Positions 57,612 to 64,000 of a stretch of 64,000 nucleotides of DNA are shown piece by piece. The notes beneath the pieces are model-generated. The model was not told the origin of the DNA, searched no databases, and saw nothing but the letters and a program-made list of their open reading frames with translations. A program made the translations under genes and the position numbers. Source of the stretch: Streptomyces griseoviridis. GTDB taxonomy: Bacteria > Actinomycetota > Actinomycetes > Streptomycetales > Streptomycetaceae. How positions within the stretch are numbered: the first letter of the stretch is position 1; each line of letters opens with the position of its first letter. The stretch covers positions 1 through 64,000 of the forward strand of contig BMSM01000022.1 in assembly GCA_014649155.1 (NCBI GenBank), read 5' to 3'.

Positions 57612-57612
57612 G
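57592..57612. promoter_or_regulatory. HAIR element (HspR operator) upstream of clpB
   Basis: The HspR consensus is CTTGAGT-N7-ACTCAAG. Here the halves are GTTGAGT (57592-57598) and ACTCAAG (57606-57612) with a 7-bp spacer, one mismatch in fourteen. It predicts heat-shock control of clpB together with the dnaK operon. Confidence 0.9.
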
Positions 57613-57671
57613 TGCGGATCGGGAGCCGCCAGGGGGAACGAGTACCCGGCGGCCCGTATAGGTTCCCGTCC

Positions 57672-58043
57672 ATGGACCTAGGCTTCTGGCGGGAACGGCA
57701 TCTGTGCACCCTGACCACCCTCCGCCCGGACGGCACACCGCACGTGGTGCCGGTCGGGGCGACCTACGACCCGGACGCCGGGGTGGTCCGGGTGATCACG
57801 GACCGGGCGAGCGCGAAGGCGCGGTACGTGCGGGCCGCCGGGGAGACGGGCGCGCGGGCCGCCGTGTGCCAGGTGGACGGCCGGCGGTGGTCGACGCTGG
57901 AGGGGCGGGCGGTCGTGCGCGAGGCGCCGGAGGAGGTGGCCGAGGCGGAGCGGCGGTACGCCGAGCGGTACAAGCCACCGCGGCCGAATCCGACCCGTGT
58001 GGTGATCGAGATCGCGGTGGACCGGGCCCTGGGGACCACCTGA
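57672..58043 (+). CDS. PPOX-class (pyridoxamine 5'-phosphate oxidase-like) protein
   Basis: The product has 123 residues and the split-barrel flavin/F420-binding fold: HLCTLTTLRPDGTPHVVPVG, VRVITDRASAKARYVRA, VDGRRWSTLEGRAVV. Actinomycete members often bind F420 or haem rather than FMN; the cofactor cannot be told. ATG 57672 (MDLGFWRERH) is chosen over upstream in-frame codons that would overlap the clpB operator. It is divergent from clpB. Confidence 0.9.
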   Translation: MDLGFWRERHLCTLTTLRPDGTPHVVPVGATYDPDAGVVRVITDRASAKARYVRAAGETGARAAVCQVDGRRWSTLEGRAVVREAPEEVAEAERRYAERYKPPRPNPTRVVIEIAVDRALGTT

Positions 58044-58086
58044 GTGTGGTGAAACGGAGGATGTCCGCGGCAGGACATGCAAAACT

Positions 58087-58127
58087 GCAGCGGCGTCACC
58101 GTGTTCAGGTCACGGTGACGCCGCTGC
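58087..58127 (+). terminator. 17-bp perfect stem-loop after the PPOX gene
   Basis: gcagcggcgtcaccgtg pairs perfectly with cacggtgacgccgctgc around a seven-base loop. It lies 44 bp past the PPOX stop and 45 bp from the convergent Rieske-like gene. Confidence 0.85.
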
Positions 58128-58171
58128 GGGGGGAAGCGCCTGAGCGATCTTTTTACGACGGGGGAATCGCG

Positions 58172-58507
58172 TCAGGCACTGCGGGGGGTGGCTGAGATGG
58201 TCCGCGAGGTGGGGGATTCGGGTTCCACCAGCCGATGGTCTCTCTGGTCAAGATTCACGAAGATCATTCCGTACCGGATGGCACACCGCACAGGCTGCGG
58301 CGCCCCCCGAGGCCGCCGCAGACACCGGTACGCCCGCACGTCGTCGTCCTCGTCCCGGGTGACGACGACCGGTTCGCCGAACACGGTCACCATCAGGGAG
58401 TCACCACTGTGGGGGATGGCGGTGACCAGGTCGATGAAGTGCCAGCCGGAGCGGAAGGCGGTGGCCATCTCGCGACGGAATGATCGGTCGTCGGGTGGGG
58501 TGGACAT
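58172..58507 (-). CDS. Rieske-like protein without cluster ligands
   Basis: The product has 111 residues. Its middle (VTVFGEPVVVTRDEDDDVRA, then YRCLRRPRGAP) resembles the N-terminal Rieske region of ring hydroxylases, and RYGMIFVNLD resembles the segment after the second ligand pair. The CxH and CxxH ligands are not present: only CLRRPRGA stands where CRHRGA is expected. It probably does not hold a 2Fe-2S cluster. It follows the small secreted-peptide gene by 5 bp and must be co-transcribed with it. The start is ATG 58507. Confidence 0.6.
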   Translation of the reverse strand: MSTPPDDRSFRREMATAFRSGWHFIDLVTAIPHSGDSLMVTVFGEPVVVTRDEDDDVRAYRCLRRPRGAPQPVRCAIRYGMIFVNLDQRDHRLVEPESPTSRTISATPRSA

Positions 58508-58512
58508 CCGCA

Positions 58513-58701
58513 TCAGTCCCACTTGCTGTCGTTCGTGGTGTACGACGGCGCCTCGCCGTCGACCGCCACGACAGCGACGGACTGTTCACTGCCCACCTCG
58601 TGCGCGTCGCCCTGCACGCCGGAGAGGCCAGCCACTGTTCCGAAGGCCGCAACGGCGGAGAAGGCGGCAACAAGCACCGAGCGAAGCATTCTCTTGCGCA
58701 T
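58513..58701 (-). CDS. small secreted peptide precursor
   Basis: The product has 62 residues. MRKRML is followed by a hydrophobic signal-type core (SVLVAAFSAVAAFGTVAGL), and the mature part would be about 30 residues, from QGDAHEV to an acidic/polar end PSYTTNDSKWD. There are no cysteines, so a disulfide or lanthionine peptide is unlikely. ATG 58701 has GAGG upstream; 58719 is an alternative start. The gene is divergent from three LuxR regulators and lies 5 bp before the Rieske-like gene. Confidence 0.6.
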   Translation of the reverse strand: MRKRMLRSVLVAAFSAVAAFGTVAGLSGVQGDAHEVGSEQSVAVVAVDGEAPSYTTNDSKWD

Positions 58702-58833
58702 GGTTGGCTTCGTCCTCACTTGAAGGTCCCCTCACTCCCCCGTCGGATAAGACGATGGCTCATTCAGGTACGTCGTGGCCACACGATCGGTGCATCATGT
58801 TCCTGCACGTTCATGACCCTGGGGGGTGGAGAT

Positions 58834-59820
58834 ATGGGTAAAAAGGACACAAAGGAGACACATCCCCACTCGGTCACAGAGTTGTGCGAGGCAGGGAGTC
58901 GTTTGTACGCGAATGCCCTGCGCAACGGTCGCATCCCGCGAGCGGACGCGGAAGCCGCGCCCTGCCTCACCGAATTCGCCCTCCTCCACCCGGACCCTGA
59001 CGATTCCGACTGGCTGCGCCCGGTACCCCCGTCCGTCGCCCTGGCCCAGCGGCTGACTCCCATCGAACGCGAGATCTCCGAGCACCGGCGGCTGTCGATC
59101 GCCCTCACCGAGACCTTCGAGCCGTTCCTCACACTCAGCGCCCAGGACACCTCCTCCGGTCACGCCATCACCGTCCTGGAGGGGCTGGACCGGATCAACG
59201 CCGCCCTCGACCTCGCGACCGCCGAGTGCGCCTCCGAGATGCTGACCATCCAGCCGAGTGGTCCCCGCAGCACGGAGAAGAGGCTGATGGAGGCCCTGGA
59301 GCGCGACAAGCCCCTGATCGAGCGCGGGGTCCGCATCCGGACCCTCTACCAGCACACGGCCCGCTACAACTCCGAGCGGCTGGCCTACGTGGAGCAGTTC
59401 GCCAACGGCAAGGCCGAGTACCGCACCATCGACGAACTGGTCGAGCGGCTCATCATCCTCGACGAGACGGTCGCCTTCCTGCCGATCCGCGACGACCGGC
59501 AGACCGCGCTGGAACTGCGGCACACCGGACTGGTCCGCTACCTCATCAAGGTCTTCGAGTTCATGTGGAGCCGGGCCGTACCGCTCACCGCCGGCGCCCC
59601 CTACGAGACCGCGCCCGACGGCATCACCGACATCCAGCACTCCATCGCCAAGCTCCTGGTGGAAGGCCACGTCGACGAGGCCATCGCCCGTCGCCTCGGG
59701 ATGAACGTACGGACCTGCCGGGCCCACATCGCCAAGCTGGCCTCCGCCCTCGGCAGCGGCAGCCGGGCCCAACTCGGCTACCTCATCGCGCAGTCCGGAA
59801 TACTGGACCAGGACCACTGA
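58834..59820 (+). CDS. LuxR-type regulator with TrmB/PLD-like middle domain (paralogue A)
   Basis: The product has 328 residues. A short N-terminal helical region (ELCEAGSRLYANALRNGRIP) contains the conserved APCLTEFALLHPDP. The middle (about 115-250) has TIQPSG and RIRTLYQHTARYN, typical of TrmB/PLD-like ligand modules, and a LuxR HTH is at about 265-325 (LLVEGHVDEAIARRLGMNVR). ATG 58834 has a GGAG site. It is the first of three paralogues. The AAA-free build differs from LAL regulators. The ligand is unknown. Confidence 0.88.
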   Translation: MGKKDTKETHPHSVTELCEAGSRLYANALRNGRIPRADAEAAPCLTEFALLHPDPDDSDWLRPVPPSVALAQRLTPIEREISEHRRLSIALTETFEPFLTLSAQDTSSGHAITVLEGLDRINAALDLATAECASEMLTIQPSGPRSTEKRLMEALERDKPLIERGVRIRTLYQHTARYNSERLAYVEQFANGKAEYRTIDELVERLIILDETVAFLPIRDDRQTALELRHTGLVRYLIKVFEFMWSRAVPLTAGAPYETAPDGITDIQHSIAKLLVEGHVDEAIARRLGMNVRTCRAHIAKLASALGSGSRAQLGYLIAQSGILDQDH

Positions 59821-59840
59821 CGCCAAGGAGGCAGTCACGC

Positions 59841-60827
59841 GTGACCGCGACGGCACACGAGGACCACGCGAACGAGGAGCTGTGCCAGGCCGGACTGGAG
59901 CTGTACACCCGCGCCCTGCGTGACGGCCCCCTCCCGGCCGCGGCGGCCGACGCGACACCGTGCCTCCTCGACTCCGGTCTGCTCCGCCCGGTGGTCGACA
60001 CTCCCGACCGACTGGAGCCCGTGGCCCCCGCCGTCGCCCTGCACCGCCTCCTGCGCGCCTCCGACGAGCGCGTCGCCGGTGAACGGCGGCGCGGCGAGCG
60101 GCTCGCCGAGACCTTCGCCCCGTTGCTGCGCATCGGCGGCCCGCACGCGTCGGCCGACGACTCACCGGCCCTACGACTGCTCAGCGGCAAGGACCGGATC
60201 AGCCGGGCCATCGCCGAGGTCATGGCCGAGGCGACCGACGAGGTGCTGACCATCCAGCCGCACGGCGCTCACATCGGCCCCCCGCCCCAGGTCCACGAAC
60301 CCGTCATCGAACGCGACCAGGCCTTCCTCGCCCGCGGTGGCCGCATCCGCGCCCTCTACCAGCACACCCTGCGGTACGCGCCCACCGTGCTGGCCCGCTA
60401 CGAGCGGCTGACCGGCGACGTGCAGGCCCGCAGCCTGGACGAGGTCACCGAACGCCTGATCACCGTGGACCGCAGGGTGGCCTACATCCCCGCCAACGAG
60501 GACCGCACCCTCGCCCTGGAGATCCGCCACCCCGCGCTGATCACCTACTTCGTCACCGTCTTCGACCGCCTGTGGCGGCTGGCCGTTCCCATGTACCCGC
60601 AGGCCGAGCAGCCGCCCACCCTGGACGGCATCACCCCGCGCCAGCGCGCGGTGGCCGCCCTGCTGGTGGAGGGGCACACCGACGCCGTCATCGCCGACCA
60701 CCTCGGCATGAACGTGCGCACCGCCCGCGTCCACATCGCCAAACTAGCCGCCACCCTAGGCAGCGACAGCCGTGCCCAGCTCGGCTATCTCATCGCGCGG
60801 TCGGGGATTCTCGACCGGGACGCCTGA
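59841..60827 (+). CDS. LuxR-type regulator with TrmB/PLD-like middle domain (paralogue B)
   Basis: The product is 328 residues, the same length as its neighbour, with the same order of segments: ELCQAGLELYTRALRDGPLP, ATPCLLDSGLL, VLTIQPHG, RIRALYQHTLRYA and the C-terminal HTH LLVEGHTDAVIADHLGMNVR. GTG 59841 follows AAGGAGG and lies 20 bp after paralogue A, so the two are an operon and a recent tandem duplication. It overlaps the 3' end of convergent paralogue C by 38 bp. Confidence 0.88.
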   Translation: MTATAHEDHANEELCQAGLELYTRALRDGPLPAAAADATPCLLDSGLLRPVVDTPDRLEPVAPAVALHRLLRASDERVAGERRRGERLAETFAPLLRIGGPHASADDSPALRLLSGKDRISRAIAEVMAEATDEVLTIQPHGAHIGPPPQVHEPVIERDQAFLARGGRIRALYQHTLRYAPTVLARYERLTGDVQARSLDEVTERLITVDRRVAYIPANEDRTLALEIRHPALITYFVTVFDRLWRLAVPMYPQAEQPPTLDGITPRQRAVAALLVEGHTDAVIADHLGMNVRTARVHIAKLAATLGSDSRAQLGYLIARSGILDRDA

Positions 60828-61821
60828 CCGGGGCCGGGGTGCGGGGCGGGCCGTCCAGGCCGGCCTGGGCGATGCGGACGCCGAGCTGTGTGCGGCTCGC
60901 CGCGCCCAGCGTCTCCGACAGCCGGGCGATGTGCGCCCGGCAGGTGCGCACGCTGATCCCCAGCCGCTCCGCGATCACCGCGTCCTGGTGGCCCTCCGCC
61001 AGCAGCGCCGCGATCGACCGCTCCCGGTGCGAGATGCCGTCGATGCCGGTCTCCGGCAGCGGCGCGGTCAGCGGCAGCGCCAGCCGCCACAGCCGCTCGA
61101 AGACGGTCACCAGGTACTCCACCAGCGCCGGGTGGCGCAGCTCCAGCGCCATGGTCCGCTCGGCGTTGGCGGGGACGAAGGCCACCGTGCGGTCGAACAG
61201 GATCAGCCGGTCGATCACCTCGTCCAGCGTCCGCGCCTCCACCGCGTCGCCCATCAGCTCCATGTAGTGCAGCAGCCCCTGCCCGTGCCGGGCGACGTGC
61301 GTGTACAGGTCGCGCATCCGTACGCCGCGCCCGCGCAGCGCCAGCGCCCGGTGCAGCCCCTCGGACAGCTCGTGCTCGCGCCGGATGCCGCCGGGCTGCA
61401 CGGTCAGCACCTCGGTCGTGCACGCCTGCGTCGCCTCGTCCATCGCCGCCTGGATGCGGGCCAGGCCGTCCAGGACCCGGATCGCGGTGCCCTCGCCGGC
61501 CGCCGGCTGCCGCTGCTCCCCCAGCCCCGCGTACCGCTCGACGGCGGCGACCGCGGCGCCCAGCCGCCGCTGCCCGGCGCTGACCTCGTCGTACACCTCG
61601 CGCAGCAGCCGGGTCATGACCTCCTGGGGCGCGGTCGGCACCAGGAACCCCATGTCGTCGGGGTCGGGGTGCAGCAGGGCGAGGTCCAGCAGACAGGGCA
61701 CCGCCTCCGCGTCCCCGCGCGGCACCCGGCCCCGCCGCACGGCACGGGAGTACACCTGGTCCCCGGCCTCGCACAGTCGGTCAGCACCGTGTGGATGCCC
61801 GTCCGTCCCGTGCCCGGCCAT
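60790..61821 (-). CDS. LuxR-type regulator with TrmB/PLD-like middle domain (paralogue C)
   Basis: The product has 343 residues from ATG 61821 (further in-frame codons reach 61863). It shares RLCEAGDQVYSRAVRRGRVP, AVPCLLDLALLHPDPDD, VLTVQPGG, RMRDLYTHVARHG and HTH LLAEGHQDAVIAERLGISVR with paralogues A and B, but is more distant and faces them. Three such genes in 3 kb point to local expansion. It is convergent with B by 38 bp of overlap. Confidence 0.87.
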   Translation of the reverse strand: MAGHGTDGHPHGADRLCEAGDQVYSRAVRRGRVPRGDAEAVPCLLDLALLHPDPDDMGFLVPTAPQEVMTRLLREVYDEVSAGQRRLGAAVAAVERYAGLGEQRQPAAGEGTAIRVLDGLARIQAAMDEATQACTTEVLTVQPGGIRREHELSEGLHRALALRGRGVRMRDLYTHVARHGQGLLHYMELMGDAVEARTLDEVIDRLILFDRTVAFVPANAERTMALELRHPALVEYLVTVFERLWRLALPLTAPLPETGIDGISHRERSIAALLAEGHQDAVIAERLGISVRTCRAHIARLSETLGAASRTQLGVRIAQAGLDGPPRTPAPVRRPGRESPTAR

Positions 61822-61899
61822 CGCCCAGTCCACCCCCGGTTGCCGCCGCTTTCCGCAGCGCAACTATGCGCGGCCGGGACCGCCTGTGCAACAAGCGGC

Positions 61900-63003
61900 C
61901 TACTTCAGGCCGATCGCCGCGCAGTCCGCCTTGTACGCGGCGGTGCAGATGTCGGAGACCTCGTGGATGCCGTCGGCGACCACGGTGTCCTTGATGTTCT
62001 TCTTGGTCAGGGCCACGACGGTGACGAGCTGGGCCGGGATGTCCTTGTCGGTGGGGCTGTCGACGCGGTCGGCGGTGAGCGCGTCGAACTGGATGTCCTT
62101 GCCCTGCACGCGGGCCACGGCCATCTCTGCGGCGCTCTCCGCCTCCTGGGGGTAGGACTTGTACACGCTCATGTACTGCTCGCCGGAGACGATCCGCTGC
62201 ACCGCCGCCAGGTCGGCGTCCTGGCCGGTGACGGGCGGCAGCTCGGTGACGCCGGCCGCCTTGAGCGCCTCGATGACGCCGCCGGCCATGCCGTCGTTGG
62301 CGGAGTAGACGCCGTCGATGCCGTCCGCGCCGAGCTTCGCGATGGCCTCGGCCATGTTCTTCTCGGCGTTCTCCGGCTTCCAGTCCTCGGTGTCGTACTC
62401 GGCGCCGATCCGCAGGTTCCCGGCGAGTTCGGTGAGCGCGCCGGCCTTGAACTGGCGGGCGTTGGGGTCGGTCGGCGCGCCGTTCATCATGACGATGGTG
62501 TCGGCGGCGGCGTCGGGGCCGAGTGCCTCCAGCAGGGATCGGCCCTGGACCTCGCCGACGAGTTCGTTGTCGAAGGAGATGTACGCGTCGATCGGGCCCT
62601 CGGCCAGCCGGTCGTAGGCGATCACCGGGATGCCGGCGTCCTTGGCCTTCTTCACGCTGCCCGCGATGGCGTGCGCGTCGACCGCGTCCAGCACGATGAC
62701 GTCGACCCGGTCGTCGATCATCTTCTGCATCTGCCCGGCCTGCTTGCTCGCGCTCGCCTCGGCGTTGGCGTACTCGACGGTGCCCCGGCCGCCGGTCAGG
62801 GAGGTGACCTTCTTCTCGAAGATGGGGTGGTCGAACTGCTCGTAGCGCGTGTTGGCCTTCTCCGGCAGCAGCAGCCCCACCGTGAGGTCGTCGCCCTTGG
62901 TCGGGCTCGCGGTGTCACTGCCGCCCGACACGTTGAGCGCACCGCAGGCCGTCAGCGAAACGGCCATCGTGGACACGGCCACGGACATGGCGATACGGCG
63001 CAT
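61900..63003 (-). CDS. sugar-type ABC substrate-binding lipoprotein (ChvE/XylF-like)
   Basis: The 367-residue product has a lipobox VSLTAC (Cys20) and a type I periplasmic-binding fold: LTVGLLLPEKANTRYEQFD, VDVIVLDAVDAHAIAGSVKK, IPVIAYDRLAEGPIDAYISF, VYSANDGMAGGVIEAL. Such proteins bind xylose or other sugars outside the membrane. No permease or ATPase gene lies on either visible side, so it is an orphan in this window or its partners are further away. The start is ATG 63003; the longer frame to 63096 is a shadow. Confidence 0.9.
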   Translation of the reverse strand: MRRIAMSVAVSTMAVSLTACGALNVSGGSDTASPTKGDDLTVGLLLPEKANTRYEQFDHPIFEKKVTSLTGGRGTVEYANAEASASKQAGQMQKMIDDRVDVIVLDAVDAHAIAGSVKKAKDAGIPVIAYDRLAEGPIDAYISFDNELVGEVQGRSLLEALGPDAAADTIVMMNGAPTDPNARQFKAGALTELAGNLRIGAEYDTEDWKPENAEKNMAEAIAKLGADGIDGVYSANDGMAGGVIEALKAAGVTELPPVTGQDADLAAVQRIVSGEQYMSVYKSYPQEAESAAEMAVARVQGKDIQFDALTADRVDSPTDKDIPAQLVTVVALTKKNIKDTVVADGIHEVSDICTAAYKADCAAIGLK

Positions 63004-63247
63004 GCAGGAGATCACTTCTGGTGCCTTCCGGACGCGGTGGCCGCTTTGCGACCCAGGTGACTGAAAAGACAACGCGTCCACCCACCTCACCGTCAAGCGG
63101 TACCACTTAACGAGATGGCAACATCACGCAGCGCTCCCGCGATGAAAACAGAACGACTTCTTCTCCAACATCCCTTCACACAAAGGCCATCAGCCATCCC
63201 CATCAGGACCCGCGAGATCCGTACAACCAACTCCTTTCCTCACGAGT

Positions 63248-63257
63248 CGTGATCACG
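63248..63257. promoter_or_regulatory. 10-bp perfect palindrome upstream of the secreted PA14 gene
   Basis: cgtgatcacg is a perfect palindrome 42 bp before the ATG. The 295-bp gap that holds it is AT-richer than average. It could be an operator. Confidence 0.3.
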
Positions 63258-63298
63258 GGGCCGTCGGCGGCCCCCGCCGTTTTCGATCAGAGGACCGA

Positions 63299-64000
63299 AT
63301 GAACTCAGCCAGACGCACGACCACGGCCGCCGCCTCGGCCGCCGTCGTGCTCGCCACCGCGGGCGGGCTGCTCACCACCGCCGCGCCCGCCTCCGCCGCC
63401 GCGAGCTGCGCCTCGCCCGTCTTCACCCGGCAGTTCTTCGCGAACACCGCCTTCTCCGGCTCCCCGAAGAAGACCGACTGCGACTCCGCGATCGACCAGA
63501 ACTGGGGCTCCGGCGCGCCCGCCAAGGGACTGCCGGCCGACCGCTTCGGCGTCCGCTGGTCCGTCACCCGCGACTTCGGCTCCGGCGGCCCGTTCGCCTT
63601 CACCGCCGCCGCCCAGGACGGCATCCGCGTCTACCTCGACGGCGTCCGCAAGGTGGACCTGTGGAAGAACGTGTCCTCGACCCGGAAGAAGACCGTCGAC
63701 GTCACGGTCCCCAAGGGCAGGCACACCCTCCGCGTCGACTTCGTGAACTGGACCGGCAAGGCGGACGTCACCTTCGCCTACACCCCCCGCACCTCCGCCT
63801 CCGTCGACAAGGTCAAGCCGCTCACCCCCACCGGGGCCTCGGTCACGTACGACGAGGCCACCGGCAAGGCGAAGGTCTCCTGGGCGAAGAACAAGGAGAT
63901 GGACCTCGTCGGCTACCGCGTCCACCGCCGCCTGAAGGGCACCGAGTACGGCAGCAAGCCGCTCGCCACGACCACCTCCACCTCGTTCACGGACACCACC
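63299..64000 (+). CDS. secreted PA14/fibronectin-III protein, 3' end outside window
   Basis: The visible 234 residues are open to the last base. A signal peptide (1-34, ending ASAAAS) is followed by a PA14-type beta-barrel (about 40-160; DGIRVYLDGVRKVDLWK is the typical loop, then KGRHTLRVDFVNWTG). A fibronectin-III-like domain begins at about 175 (SWAKNKEMDLVGYRVHRRL). ATG 63299 has AGAGGA upstream. PA14 domains often bind sugars, so a secreted glycan-acting or wall-associated protein is likely. The catalytic part, if any, is beyond 64000. Confidence 0.85.
   Translation, partial: MNSARRTTTAAASAAVVLATAGGLLTTAAPASAAASCASPVFTRQFFANTAFSGSPKKTDCDSAIDQNWGSGAPAKGLPADRFGVRWSVTRDFGSGGPFAFTAAAQDGIRVYLDGVRKVDLWKNVSSTRKKTVDVTVPKGRHTLRVDFVNWTGKADVTFAYTPRTSASVDKVKPLTPTGASVTYDEATGKAKVSWAKNKEMDLVGYRVHRRLKGTEYGSKPLATTTSTSFTDTT

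Noticed and set aside
58172..58701. The small peptide as a lanthipeptide or lasso peptide precursor
   Set aside because: It has a secretion-type signal, no Cys, few Ser/Thr in the core, and no modification enzymes nearby.
1..64000. tRNA or rRNA genes
   Set aside because: I looked for TpsiC-type gttcga segments with matching arms and for rRNA signatures and found none outside coding genes.

Overview
The window is chromosomal DNA of an actinomycete, almost certainly a Streptomyces. The GC content is very high, nearly every codon ends in G or C, and starts are ATG or GTG with AGGAG-type ribosome sites. Actinomycete families are present throughout (SigE-like sigma factor, DUF397/DUF5753 pairs, DUF5063, DUF3151, YbjN, HspR-type control of clpB). 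The order asd/ask, recR, ybaB, purA, kynurenine genes, fba, pyrE, clpB is, from memory, the core order of Streptomyces chromosomes (the SCO36xx region of S. coelicolor). No rRNA, tRNA, CRISPR array, transposase or phage gene was seen.

Layout. 0.1-8.8 kb: zinc-ribbon protein, PucR regulator, flotillin with NfeD-like partner, twin-TrkA channel-like protein, S9 peptidase, SURF1. 8.8-13.3 kb: SigE-family sigma factor with an overlapping membrane partner, then ask-asd. 13.5-18.3 kb is an accessory island: Uma2 and helix-turn-helix relics, a frameshifted DUF5753 regulator with an intact DUF397 gene, and an NB-ARC/TPR (NLR-like) receptor followed by a small two-TM protein. 18.4-21.1 kb: DUF5063, recR, ybaB, SLATT protein. 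21.5-28.9 kb: phosphate-binding-like membrane protein, Ser/Thr kinase, class III aminotransferase, GntR regulator, small hypotheticals. 29-31.7 kb: purA, diacylglycerol kinase, second Uma2 relic. 31.8-37.9 kb: MarR/GbsR regulator divergent from an ABC exporter, P450, duplicated-domain lipoprotein, VOC protein, monooxygenase. 37.9-41.6 kb: intact DUF397/XRE pair, HATPase, two-component system. 41.8-44.8 kb: the three enzymes taking tryptophan to anthranilate. 45-54.9 kb: DUF3151, fba, pyrE, epimerase-like, CoxG-like repeat protein, spermidine-synthase-like, DUF2617, small membrane proteins, aminotransferase, YbjN. 54.9-64 kb: clpB under an HspR-type operator, PPOX protein, a cluster of a small secreted peptide, a Rieske-like protein and three paralogous LuxR regulators, a sugar-binding lipoprotein, and a secreted PA14/FN3 protein cut by the window edge.

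The most unusual feature is at 15.5-18.3 kb. The N-terminus of the NLR-like receptor and the C-terminal tail of the small two-TM protein encoded 37 bp downstream share a short Gly/Ala/Ser motif, present once in the receptor and twice in the small protein. Receptor and effector sharing a short motif is the layout of bacterial amyloid-type NLR signalling, so this pair could be a compact immunity or cell-death module with a membrane effector. A second candidate system is the peptide/Rieske-like/triple-LuxR cluster at 58.2-61.8 kb. Both ideas are inferences from sequence only.
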